Shown here: piece after piece, positions 9,126 to 18,900 of the stretch
Layout: each line of letters opens with the position of its first letter
Numbering within the stretch: the stretch's first letter is position 1
From: Spirochaetaceae bacterium
Lineage (GTDB): Bacteria > Spirochaetota > Spirochaetia > SZUA-6 > Bin103
Assembly (NCBI GenBank): GCA_028820215.1
Contig: JAPPKD010000108.1
Span: 37,863 to 101,862 of the forward strand
Reading direction: 5' to 3'
Length of the DNA: 64,000 bases
Program-made: the position numbers and the translations under genes
Notes under the pieces: generated by a model
The model's input: the letters and a program-made list of their open reading frames with translations, nothing else
Database searches by the model: none
Told to the model about the DNA's origin: nothing

Positions 9126-10249
9126 CGGCGCTTCGGCCAGCCACAGTGGTAGCCGGGGTCGGCGCGTGCCGTCTCCCGCAGCATACGCGCGGCCGCGACT
9201 TCTGCCGTCAGCTTGGCGTATACCTCGTCCATGGAGATGTCGGCGCCCGAGCCCGGTGCAAAGCCGCAGTCAGGGTTGAGGGTGATCCGCTCCGGCGCGA
9301 CGAATTGCAGCGCCGCTTCCACCCGCTGCACGATCTGAGCAGCGGTATCGATCTGCCCGGGCGTTACGCTGACGCAGCCGAGACCGATCTGCAGTTCCTC
9401 CCGCAGATCGCGCAACACCTGCATGTCGCCGGCCTCCGGAGTGGTGAACTCCAACGTCAGGTGCTGCGCTTGCAGGCGATTGAGCTGGGCGACGATAGGC
9501 GCGTAGCCGCCGCGATGGCTGTGCTCACCGCGCGCACGCGCACCGGCGCGCCGACAGAGGTGCACGGCGGTCGTCACGTCCGCAGCCATGGCGCGATGAC
9601 CGCTCAACACCTGGTTCACCATGTCCACCGAAAAGTCGGCCGCAGCGTCGGGATCTTCGTAGCCGGCCCGGACGTCGGGATCCACGAACAGGCACAGGTG
9701 CGGGTCGTCGATCTGAATCACATCCGCCCCGGCGTCACACACCAGTTCCACCTCGCGTCGCAGGATCGGCACGCAGTCGCGCACGAACTCCTCTCGCGTG
9801 GGATACGCCTGCGACGAGCGCTGCGCATCCCACATGCGTTCGCCGAGCAGCGCCGGTGCCGGCAACGTGGCTTTCACGGCACGCGACGTCACGCTCTTGA
9901 GAAACGCAACCTCACGGGCGATGAACCCCGCCGCTTTGGGCGCCAGCTTGTCGACCACCACCGTCCATGGGCGACCGTCGGCAGGGTTGGCCGAAAGCTC
10001 GAAGCCGTGGGCCAACTCCGCAATCACGCCGATGTAGGACCGGCGCCGCCACTCACCGTCGGTGACTACGTCGAGACCGGCGTGCTCCTGCATGGCGACG
10101 ACGTAGCGGACGGCGGCGTCCATCCGCGCGCCGTAGTCCTCCGCGGCAAGGGACCCGGAGGCACCGACGAGGTCGCGAACGAATTGTGGCCGCGGTACGG
10201 AACCTACCACCGAAGTGGGAAACAGGAGGCGCTCGCGATGGTCACCCAC
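9122..10249 (-). CDS. Cobalamin-independent methionine synthase-like protein
   Basis: A 375-residue protein from GTG 10249, which overlaps the stop of the upstream gene by 8 bp. It is related to the C-terminal catalytic half of MetE: it opens FPTSVVGSVPRPQFVRDL, and zinc ligands are visible as His230 and Cys232 (AVHLCRR) and Cys328 (LNPDCGF), with the TLEFTTPEAGD segment between. It lacks the N-terminal half of true MetE. Single-domain members of this family transfer methyl groups from varied donors, so methionine synthesis is not assured. Tight coupling to a nucleotidyltransferase gene suggests a shared, unknown pathway. The longer open frame upstream of 10249 reads as arginine-rich shadow. 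Confidence 0.82.
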   Translation of the reverse strand: MGDHRERLLFPTSVVGSVPRPQFVRDLVGASGSLAAEDYGARMDAAVRYVVAMQEHAGLDVVTDGEWRRRSYIGVIAELAHGFELSANPADGRPWTVVVDKLAPKAAGFIAREVAFLKSVTSRAVKATLPAPALLGERMWDAQRSSQAYPTREEFVRDCVPILRREVELVCDAGADVIQIDDPHLCLFVDPDVRAGYEDPDAAADFSVDMVNQVLSGHRAMAADVTTAVHLCRRAGARARGEHSHRGGYAPIVAQLNRLQAQHLTLEFTTPEAGDMQVLRDLREELQIGLGCVSVTPGQIDTAAQIVQRVEAALQFVAPERITLNPDCGFAPGSGADISMDEVYAKLTAEVAAARMLRETARADPGYHCGWPKRR

Positions 10250-11021
10250 GCGCGCCACCGCCGTCCCAGTGCGCGCGCGCCAGCTCGAAGTCCTGCTGGG
10301 TGTCGATCTCCACGTACTCTCCGGGCGTGTCGACGTGCGCGATTGGCACGCCCTGTTCCAGCATCTCCTGGTACAGGTGGATGAGGTAGGCCTTCTCGAA
10401 TGACGGCGCCTCTCGGAAGCTGGCACCGGCGTAACGGCGCCGGCAGCGATGATAGTGCTCTCTCAAGAGCGTGGCTCCCGAGCGGGAGAACTTCGAGACG
10501 CCGGTGAACTCGCCGTACGCGGCGGACTCCCCGATGTCGCGATGGATGCGCATGATCCGTCCATCCGCCGCGATCACCTTCTCGGCGTCGTCCGCCGGGT
10601 GGTCAGTGCGGTAGCGGTAGCGGTCGGACCACTCCGTGTCCACGACCAGAGCGATGTCGTGGCAGTCGTCCATCACCCGCCGAATGACCTCCGGGGTAAA
10701 CAGGATGTCGGAGTAGCAGCAGATGAATGGCCCGTCCATCAGATCCTCGGCGTGCATCAGGGAGGCAAGGATGTTGTTGCGCTCCCAGTTGGCGTTGGTC
10801 CGGAACGTGAGCCGGGGATACGCTGCGCGGACGACGTCGATCCGGTAGCCACCGATGAAGCAGACATCGTTGATGCCGTTGTCCTGGAAGGCCGCCAGCA
10901 CCCAGTCGAGTATGCGCTTCCCGCCCACCTCGGCGAAGCACTTGGGCGTGTTCTCCGTGGCAGGCATCAAGCGACTGCCGCGCCCGGCTCCGATGATGAT
11001 GCCGCGCGTGCCGGAACTCAT
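10242..11021 (-). CDS. Sugar/choline-phosphate nucleotidyltransferase family protein
   Basis: A 259-residue nucleotidyltransferase. The N-terminal signature GIIIGAGRGSRLMPATENTP with PKCFAEVGGKRILDWVL is the nucleotide-binding loop; CYSDILFTPEVI gives the metal-binding aspartate region and VEIDTQQDFELA closes the fold. The pattern resembles phosphocholine or sugar-phosphate cytidylyltransferases; the exact substrate is open. ATG 11021 was chosen because the signature starts a few residues later; the frame is open much further upstream but only as a shadow of glgP. It follows glgP by 65 bp on the same strand and overlaps the MetE-like gene by 8 bp, so the last two are probably co-translated. 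Confidence 0.82.
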   Translation of the reverse strand: MSSGTRGIIIGAGRGSRLMPATENTPKCFAEVGGKRILDWVLAAFQDNGINDVCFIGGYRIDVVRAAYPRLTFRTNANWERNNILASLMHAEDLMDGPFICCYSDILFTPEVIRRVMDDCHDIALVVDTEWSDRYRYRTDHPADDAEKVIAADGRIMRIHRDIGESAAYGEFTGVSKFSRSGATLLREHYHRCRRRYAGASFREAPSFEKAYLIHLYQEMLEQGVPIAHVDTPGEYVEIDTQQDFELARAHWDGGGARG

Positions 11022-11086
11022 GGCTCCATCCGCGCCACCGACCGGCCGTAGCCCATCGGCATCGCCGACGTTCTCCACGGGCCGTG

Positions 11087-13651
11087 TCATCCCTGGAGGA
11101 ACAGCCCCGGTACGAACGGATGGGGCAGGAAGGGATGGGCGGGCATCACGCGCACCGTGGCGGCCACCCTCCCCGTCCTTTGGCACACCGCGCTGGCACG
11201 GTAGGTCGCCGACTCGCCGTGCCGTTCGATCAGCTCCATCGGCGTGCTCTGACCGTCGACAATCTCGTCGTCGCCCGGCTGCAGGTCGATGCTGCCGGGC
11301 AGCGCGCCGTGATAGAGCGCCACCTGCACGTCGGACGGCTCCAGTCCGCCCAGCCGGACCCGCGCGGTGACGTCCAGTGAGTCGCCCACCTCGAGCGTGG
11401 CTGCGCTGTCGGAGTGGAGCTGCTCGACCGCGATCCCCGGCCAGTGGTGGTGCAGCCGCTGCAGATGGCCGGCGAGCTCCGCGGCGTCCCGGTAGCCCGA
11501 GTCGCGCAGCCGGCGGGCGTGCGCGAGCGCCGGTTCGTAGAGGTCGCCGTGATACTCGGCGACCATGCGCTGCGCGCTGAAGTGCTCGCCGATCACGGTC
11601 ATGGAATGCCGCATCTTGGCGATCCACGCGCGCGGCAGGCCGTCGATGCTGCGGTCGTAGAACATGGGGATGACCATGTGCTCCAGCTCCGCGAACACGG
11701 CGTCGGCCTCCAGCTCGTCCTGGATGTTCTCGTCCTGGTAGGTCTCGCCGGAACCCACGGACCAGCCGATGTCGGGGCTGTAGGCCTCGTCCCACCAGCC
11801 GTCCAGGGTGGACACCATCAGCGATCCGTTGACCGACGCCTTCATGCCGCTGGTGCCGCTGGCCTCGTGCGGCCGGCGCGGGATGTTGAGCCACACGTCG
11901 CAGCCCGCGACCAGGTAGCGCGCCACGTTGATATCGTAGTCGTCCAGGAAGACCATCCGGCTGCGCAGGTCGTGCTCGGTCGCGAACTGGACGATGCGCC
12001 GGATCATCTCCTTGCCCTGGTGGTCGTTGGGGTGCGACTTGCCGGCGAAGATGATCTGCACCGGTTGCTCGCGGCTGCTGAGCAGCCGCACGAGGCGTTC
12101 CGGTTGCCGGAACAGCAATCCCGGGCGCTTGTAGCCGGCGATGCGGCGCGCGAAGCCGATCGTCAGGGCGTCCGGGCGCAATGCCACCTCGGCCGCCCGC
12201 AAATCGGCCTCCGCGGCCCCTTCGCGCCGCATCTGCGCCACGATGCGCCGGCGGGCGAACCAGATCACCCGTTCGCGGCGCCGCTCGTGCGTCCGCCACA
12301 GCTCCTCGTCGGCGATGTTGTCCACCTGCCGCCACACCGCCACCTCGGGCGCGTGCTTGGCCACCGCCGGCCCCAGGTAGCGCACCAGCAGCTCCTGGAC
12401 GTCATGCGAGATCCAGCTCCGCAGATGGACGCCATTGGTGATGTGGCGGATCGGCACCTCGTCCGCCGGCACGCCCGGCCACAGGCTGCGCCACATGCGG
12501 CGCGACACCTGGCCGTGCAGCTTGCTGACCCCGTTGCAGTGCGCGGCCAGGCGCAGGGCGAGCGGCGTGAGCCCGAACTGCCCGTGCGCGTCGCCGTCGT
12601 GCCCGATGCGGCCCAGCGACAGGAACTCGTGCTCGTCCAGCCCCAGGGCGGAGCGCAGCGCTCTGGCCTGGTCCAGCACCAGGTGCGGGTCGAAGGTCTC
12701 GTTGCCGGCCGGGACGGGTGTGTGGGTGGTGAACACCGTGGTGCTCCACACCGCCTGCCGTGCCTCGAAGTAGCTCATCGCGTGCTCGTGCATCAGCTCA
12801 CGGACCCGCTCCAGGGCCAGGAACGCCGAGTGCCCCTCGTTCATGTGGGTCACCGCGACCGGGATCTCCAGGGCGCGCAGCGCGCGAATGCCGCCGATGC
12901 CCAGCAGCAGTTCCTGGCGCAGGCGCATGCGGCGGTCCGACACGTAGAGCTGACCGGTGATCTCGCGCGTCGACGGGTCGTTGGCGTCGATGTCGGTGTC
13001 GAGCAGATAGAGCGGCACGCGTCCCACCCGGACGCGCCAGATGCACGCATGTGCCCGTTCTCCGCCCAGATCCACGGTAACCGTCACCGGCTCGCCGTCT
13101 GCAGAAGTGCACAGCATGAGAGGCATGTTGTAGAAGTCGTTGGCCGGATAGCTCTCGAGCTGGTGGCCGTCCATGGTGACGCGCTGGCGGAAGTAGCCGG
13201 TGCGGTAGAGCAGCCCGACGCCCACGACCGGCAACCCCAGGTCGGAGCAGCTCTTCAGGTGGTCGCCGGCCAGCACCCCCAGGCCGCCGGAATAGATCGG
13301 CAGGGTGGCGTCCAGGCCGAACTCCATGGAGAAGTACGCGACCACGGCGTCGCGAGGCCCGGAGTACCACGGATCGGCCTGCAGGTAATCGTGGTAGTCG
13401 GCGATGACCTGGTCCATGTGGGCGAGGAATGCCTTGTCCCGCTCCATCTCGTGGAGCCGCTCCTGCGGCAGCTCGCTGAGCAGCCGCAGAGGGCTCTGCT
13501 GGGCCTGCTCCCATGCGTCGGCGCCGAACCGCATGAACAGGCGGATGGCGTCGAAGTGCCAGGTGATCCAGAAGTCGTGGGCCAGCTCGGCCAGGGGCGC
13601 CAGGCGCTCCGGGAGGTGGGGCTTGACGGTAAAGGTGAGTCGATTCGCCAT
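11087..13651 (-). CDS. glgP: Alpha-glucan (glycogen) phosphorylase
   Basis: An 854-residue GT35 phosphorylase that releases glucose-1-phosphate from glycogen. It is of the bacterial/archaeal short type with an N-terminal DUF3417-like region (PERLAPLAELAHDFWITWH). Landmarks include AYFSMEFGLDATLPIYSGG, GDHLKSCSDLGLP, THMNEGHSAFLALE and the pyridoxal-phosphate loop EASGTSGMKASVNG with Lys604 as the Schiff-base residue. Length and motifs indicate an intact enzyme. It diverges from glgX across 148 bp that should hold both promoters, and heads a minus-strand run with the nucleotidyltransferase and MetE-like genes. Role: glycogen breakdown alongside GlgX. Confidence 0.95.
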   Translation of the reverse strand: MANRLTFTVKPHLPERLAPLAELAHDFWITWHFDAIRLFMRFGADAWEQAQQSPLRLLSELPQERLHEMERDKAFLAHMDQVIADYHDYLQADPWYSGPRDAVVAYFSMEFGLDATLPIYSGGLGVLAGDHLKSCSDLGLPVVGVGLLYRTGYFRQRVTMDGHQLESYPANDFYNMPLMLCTSADGEPVTVTVDLGGERAHACIWRVRVGRVPLYLLDTDIDANDPSTREITGQLYVSDRRMRLRQELLLGIGGIRALRALEIPVAVTHMNEGHSAFLALERVRELMHEHAMSYFEARQAVWSTTVFTTHTPVPAGNETFDPHLVLDQARALRSALGLDEHEFLSLGRIGHDGDAHGQFGLTPLALRLAAHCNGVSKLHGQVSRRMWRSLWPGVPADEVPIRHITNGVHLRSWISHDVQELLVRYLGPAVAKHAPEVAVWRQVDNIADEELWRTHERRRERVIWFARRRIVAQMRREGAAEADLRAAEVALRPDALTIGFARRIAGYKRPGLLFRQPERLVRLLSSREQPVQIIFAGKSHPNDHQGKEMIRRIVQFATEHDLRSRMVFLDDYDINVARYLVAGCDVWLNIPRRPHEASGTSGMKASVNGSLMVSTLDGWWDEAYSPDIGWSVGSGETYQDENIQDELEADAVFAELEHMVIPMFYDRSIDGLPRAWIAKMRHSMTVIGEHFSAQRMVAEYHGDLYEPALAHARRLRDSGYRDAAELAGHLQRLHHHWPGIAVEQLHSDSAATLEVGDSLDVTARVRLGGLEPSDVQVALYHGALPGSIDLQPGDDEIVDGQSTPMELIERHGESATYRASAVCQRTGRVAATVRVMPAHPFLPHPFVPGLFLQG

Positions 13652-13799
13652 TCGTGACCCTCGTAGCGGAACGGCTCCAAGAACCGTTTCCAGGGTGCGT
13701 CATTAGTCCCCGGAACGCCTTGCGCCGTCCACCGTCTGGCGCACCTGCCCCCGGCGGTGGTACCCATTGACCACGGTGCAGGGCACTTCCGGGGCGTCC

Positions 13800-15821
13800 A
13801 TGACCCGCCGCGGCCGGCCGGAGCCGCTGGGCGCGACCGTGCTCGACGGCGCCACGCAGTTCGCGCTGTTCAGCCGGCATGCCACGGCCGTGACCCTGGT
13901 GCTGTTCGACGACGCCGGGAGCCCCGCGCCGAGCGCGAGGATTCCGCTGAACCGCACGGGGGACGTCTGGCACGGAATCGTCGACGGTGTCGGCCCCGGC
14001 CACGCCTACCTGTACGGGGTGGCCGGTCCGCTGGCGCCCGCGGCCGGTCATCGCTTCGACCCGGATGTCCCGCTGTTCGATCCCTACGCCAAGGCTTACA
14101 CCGGCGCCCTGCCCCCTCGCCTTCGCGCGACGGACCTGCCCGCCGACGGTCCCCGCTGCCTGGTGGTGGACGATACGTTCGACTGGGGCGACGACCGTGC
14201 GCCGCGCCATCCGCCGGCGCGGACGGTGATCTACGAAACCCACGTGCGCGGGTTCACCGTCCATCCCTCTTCGGGAGTGGCGCACCCGGGCACGTTCCGC
14301 GGTCTGGCCGAGCGCATCCCGTATCTGAACGAGCTGGGCGTGACCGCGGTCGAGCTGCTGCCGGTGACCGAGTCGGACGAGCACGCCCCCGGATCGGTTT
14401 CGGGTGAGCCGCTGGTCAACTACTGGGCCTACAACCCGATCGGCCTGTTCGCCCCCAAGCGCCGCTACGCCGCGGGAACGGAGCCCGGCAGCCAGGTGAG
14501 CGAGTTCAAGGAGATGGTCAAGGCCCTGCACGCCGCCGGCATCGAGGTGATCCTGGACATGGTGTTCAACCACTCGCCGGAGCGAGGCGCGGACGGTCCC
14601 ACATTCTCCTACCGGGGCCTGGACAACAGCGTCTATTACCTGCTCGACCCCGAAGATCCGAGCCGCTACCTGGACTTCACCGGCTGCCACAACACCCTCA
14701 ACTGCAACCATCCCGTGGTGCGCGAGCTGATCATCGACTGCCTCCACTACTGGGCCGTGGAGATGCACGTCGACGGCTTCCGGTTCGACCTGGCCTCCGT
14801 GCTCGGACGCGACCGGTCCGGCAACCTCAGCGCCAACACGCCGATCCTGGAGCAGATCGGCGAGGACCCGGTGCTGCGCGACACCAAGATCATCGCCGAG
14901 GCGTGGGACGCCGCCGGGGCCTACCAGGTCGGTCAGTTTCCCGGCGAGCGCTGGGCGGAGCTGAACGACCGCTTCCGCGACGACGTACGCCGCTTCTGGC
15001 GTGGTGACGGCTCTGCCGCGGCGCTCGCCACGCGGCTGACGGGAAGCGCCGACCTGTACGGGGACGACGGCCGCCGGCCCGTCCACAGCATCAACTTCGT
15101 CACCTCGCACGACGGGTTCACCCTGCGGGACCTGGTCAGCTATGCCGCCAAGCACAACGCCGCGAACGGCGAGGACAACCTCGACGGCAGCGACCACAAC
15201 CTCAGCGCCAACTACGGCGTGGAGGGCCCCGCCGACGATCCCGAGATCCACGCCACGCGGCTGCGCCAGAGCAAGAACCTGATGGCGACCCTGTTCCTGT
15301 CGCTCGGCACGCCGATGCTGCTGGGCGGCGACGAGATGGCCCACACGCAGGGCGGCAACAACAACCCCTACTGCCAGGACAGCGAGGTGTCCTGGTACGA
15401 CTGGACCCTGCACGTGAGCAACGCCGAGCTCGCCCGCTTCTGCCGCGAGGTGATCGCGCTGCGGGCCCGCCACCCCGCGCTGCGCCGCGACACGTTCTAC
15501 GAAGACGACGGCTCGGAGATACGCTGGCTGGACCCGCGCGGTGCGTATCCCGACTGGAGCAGCGGGGAGCCCCGGCTTGCCGTGTGCCTGCACGACGAGG
15601 CCCTGGACCTCTGCCTGATCCTGAACGCCGCCGAGGAACCGTGCGAGTTCGCCGTCCCCGCCGCGCTCTGCGGCGGCGCATGGCGGCGGACGATCGACAC
15701 GGCGCTGCCGTCGCCGCACGACATCTGCGATCTCGGCCAGGCGCTGCCGATCACCCCCCAGGAGGCCTATCACGCGGCCCCCCGCTCCCTGGTCCTCCTC
15801 GCGGCCGCGTCCGGCGAGTAG
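13800..15821 (+). CDS. glgX: Glycogen debranching enzyme (isoamylase type)
   Basis: A 673-residue GH13 enzyme that cleaves alpha-1,6 branches left by phosphorylase. An N-terminal carbohydrate-binding (CBM48-like) domain begins RGRPEPLGATVLDGATQFAL; the catalytic barrel shows the nucleophile Asp330 (GFRFDLASV), acid/base Glu367 (IIAEAWD) and Asp438 (VTSHDGFTL). MLLGGDEMAHTQGGNNNPYC and the neighbouring NYWAYNPIGLFAPKRRYA are typical of GlgX. The frame is open back to a TTG at 13767, but ATG 13800 fits the family start. It converges on the GH13-GT5 fusion gene, with a strong hairpin between them. Confidence 0.94.
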   Translation: MTRRGRPEPLGATVLDGATQFALFSRHATAVTLVLFDDAGSPAPSARIPLNRTGDVWHGIVDGVGPGHAYLYGVAGPLAPAAGHRFDPDVPLFDPYAKAYTGALPPRLRATDLPADGPRCLVVDDTFDWGDDRAPRHPPARTVIYETHVRGFTVHPSSGVAHPGTFRGLAERIPYLNELGVTAVELLPVTESDEHAPGSVSGEPLVNYWAYNPIGLFAPKRRYAAGTEPGSQVSEFKEMVKALHAAGIEVILDMVFNHSPERGADGPTFSYRGLDNSVYYLLDPEDPSRYLDFTGCHNTLNCNHPVVRELIIDCLHYWAVEMHVDGFRFDLASVLGRDRSGNLSANTPILEQIGEDPVLRDTKIIAEAWDAAGAYQVGQFPGERWAELNDRFRDDVRRFWRGDGSAAALATRLTGSADLYGDDGRRPVHSINFVTSHDGFTLRDLVSYAAKHNAANGEDNLDGSDHNLSANYGVEGPADDPEIHATRLRQSKNLMATLFLSLGTPMLLGGDEMAHTQGGNNNPYCQDSEVSWYDWTLHVSNAELARFCREVIALRARHPALRRDTFYEDDGSEIRWLDPRGAYPDWSSGEPRLAVCLHDEALDLCLILNAAEEPCEFAVPAALCGGAWRRTIDTALPSPHDICDLGQALPITPQEAYHAAPRSLVLLAAASGE

Positions 15822-15925
15822 ATTGTGCACATAATCATATAAAGGAGCTGAGTATCCGCAGGGACCTGGTGTACCGGCCGCGCGAGCGGCCGGGCCGCCA
15901 GATCCCTGCCAAAGGCGGGGCTGGG

Positions 15926-15960
15926 CCAATAACCGGAGCCCCGTGGGCTCCGGTTATTGG
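15926..15960. terminator. Perfect 16-bp hairpin between convergent genes
   Basis: Positions 15926-15941 and 15945-15960 are exact reverse complements (16 bp) around a 3-base loop. The stem contains the TAA stop codon (15954-15956) of the minus-strand glycogen synthase fusion and lies 104 bp after glgX. There is no T-run on either side, so it is terminator-like by position and stability rather than a textbook intrinsic terminator. It could serve both strands. Confidence 0.6.
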
Positions 15961-18900
15961 GGCGGGAGGTTCGCAGCCGGGATCGTCTCCTGCAGGGCGT
16001 GCAGCTCTTCCAGGTAGCGGCGGGCGGCGCCGTCCCAGTACACGATGTTGCGCCGCGCGTTGTTGCGCGCGCGGCGGATCTGCGCGGCCGTGGCGTGACG
16101 GAAGAACCACGTGCAGCGCGCCATCGCGTCCAGGAACGCGTCGGCCTGGTAGTCCCCGAACAGCACGCCATACCCGCTCACGGTCGAGCCCCGAAGCTGC
16201 AGCGGGGTCACCGTGTCGCGCAGGCCGCCGGTGGCGTGCGCGACCACCAGGCAGCCGCAGCTCATCGCCTCGAGCTGGGAGATGCCGCCGGGCTCGAACT
16301 GGGACGGCATCAGGAACGCGTCGGCGGCCAGCAGCGGCAGGCTGATCTCCTGGTAGCCGATCCGCGTGGCGACCGCGCCCGGATAGAACTCCATCAGGGC
16401 GTGCATGCCGGCGGCGAGCTCCTCGGCACGGTGGTCGTTGGGCGCGATGGGACCGCCCAGGATCGCCTGCACGCCGAGGTTGCGGAAGATCCCCTCGGAA
16501 GCCTCCAGCAGGATCTGAAACCCCTTCTGGTCGCTGACCCGATGGATCATCACGTACAGCACCTGGTCCGGATCGACCGTGAGCCCGTACTCGAGCTGCG
16601 CCAGCAGCTTGGTGCGCATGCGGGTGACCTCGTCCCGCCGCGCCTGGCTGCGGAAGCGGACGGCGTCCGGGTCGTCGGCCAGCAGCTCCGGGAACCGCCG
16701 TTCGAGCTTGGCGCGCAGCAACGGGTCCTCGGCGACACGCGCGCGCAGCCGCGGATACTGGTGCTCCTCCAGCCCGGAGCGCGACAGGCGCTGCCGCACG
16801 CCGCGCCGGAACCCGCGGGCGATGCCGTTGTTGATGCCGATCACGTCCTTCAGCAACGGCTCCAGCCCGTCGCAGTTCTGTTCGATCTGCCGCGCGTAGG
16901 AGGGGCTCACGGTGAACACCCGGTCCGCGAAGCGGATGCCGGCGGCCATCAGGTTGAACAGGCCGTCGTCACGCGGATCCGTGAACTGCGATGCGTGGTG
17001 TCCGGGGAGGTTGAACAGCCCGAACAGATCGGTGCCGTCCTCGTAGCGGCCATAACAGTCGAAGTACTGCCAGCCGCCGTTGTGGATGACGTGCACGAAG
17101 CTGGTGCGCGCGAAGGGCTCCGCATAGTGCGGATCGGCTCGGACGATGCCGGTGAGCAGGCCGGCAGCCGCGTCGTTGGTGGCGACCACCAGCGGATCGA
17201 GGTCGAAGCTGACGATCACCTCTGCCGCCGCCCGCGCCAAGCCCAGGCGGCGGCGGATGCGCTCGTTCGACCGGTAGCCCCAGTACAGCCCGTCGAACAG
17301 CTCGTGGTGGTCGAGCAGGTAGTAGGTCACCCCGTCCACCTCGCCTGAGTGCACGCCCACCTCGTAGTGCTCGTCCCCGAGCTGAAAACTCACGTTCACG
17401 CCGGAGTAGGTGATGCCGTAACGGTCGATCGCGGCCTGCATCTTCTCCACCGCGCGCGGCTCGCCGGCGCGATACAGCGGTGTGATCACGGACAGCCGCT
17501 CGCCCAGGCGGGCCAGCTCGCGCGGCAGCTCGCAGGTCACGTTGGCCAGTCCGCCGCTCTTGGAGAACGGCTCCGCCTCCGCCGACACGAACACCACCGG
17601 GCGGCTGCGCAGTCCGTCCAGCACCCGTGCCAGCAGCCGGGAGCGCCGCGTGCGGCCTTTCCCGGGGGCGGGCAGCCTGGCTACCTCGCCGCCGCGGCCC
17701 AGGCCGCCTTCCCGGTGGGCGTGAAACAGCACCCGCTTCAGGCCGAAGACGACGGCGTCATGCTCGGCGTCCTCGTAGAGGGGCAGCAGCTTCTCGTCCA
17801 GAAACCGTCCCAGACCGCCAGGAGTCGCCGCGGCGCGCGTGATCTCCCGGTACGCGAACGAGGGGTCCAGCCGCTCGCGGGACGGCGCGTCCTGCAGACG
17901 GTCGAACGAATCGCGCAGCAAACGCGGATAACCGGATTCGGCCGTCCGGCCGTCCGGGTCGTCGTCGGCGATCCGGTCGATGCGCAGCAGCTTCACCCGC
18001 TGCCGGTAGCTCACGGAGGTGGTCAGCGTGGAGTGCCGCAACTCCTCTCCCGTGTAGTGGGCGTAGCGGCGGGTGACCGGCGAGTAGGTGGGATCCGCCA
18101 CCACGTAGCGCCCGGCGGGATCGATCGAGGCAGAATCCGGCGAGGAGGCGGCGGCGCGCATGTCGATGCTCACCGTGGCGCTGTCCGCCGCGAAGCTGCA
18201 CACGGCCAGCCAGAGTCCCTCGGGGGCGGGCTTGATCACCGCGGCCACCTGGTGGTGGTCGGTAGGCACCAGCGTCCCGCGGCCCGGGTTGCGGCGGTGG
18301 ATGGCGTACACGTCGCGGAAGATGCGCTCGACGCTGCGGTCGGCGGCGCTGTCGAACTGGTTCCAGTCGACGTAGACGTTGTCCGGAAACACCTTCCACG
18401 CCTCGCCCTCGGCATTTCCCTCGAAGTCCATCACCACGTTGCTCAGAAACGACGTGAGCGTGAGCACGGGCCGCAAGTTGTCGCGGCCGAAGGTGTTGAC
18501 CGGGCGGCGCTCGTCATGGTTGCCGAACATCCCGATCAACTCGGTGCCGGGCGGCAGTGCGCCGCGGTAGTGCTGGTCGTACAGGTGGTAGACTTCGCCG
18601 ACCGCGGAGGTCCCCTGGGCGATGCGCTCGCAGATCTTGAACAGCGCCGAGTTGTACGAAACGATGCCGACGCGGCTGAGGTACTGCTCGCGTCCCCAGT
18701 ACGCCTCGGCAAGGTGGACGTAGAAGGGCTTGCCGGCCGCATGCGCGGCCTGCTCCATCTCGCGCATCAGCAGGTAGTGCAGCGGGCTGGCGATCAAGTC
18801 CCGGCACGCCGAGTCGAAGAACCCGGTGGTGACATAGTGGTCGTCGACCCGTTCGTTGACCACGATGGTGCCCTCGACCTGCTCCTCGTCAGAACGGGGG

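Noticed and set aside
12798..15929. A 1043-codon minus-strand open frame
   Set aside because: It spans glgX in antisense and glgP out of frame; low-complexity content and no family motif.
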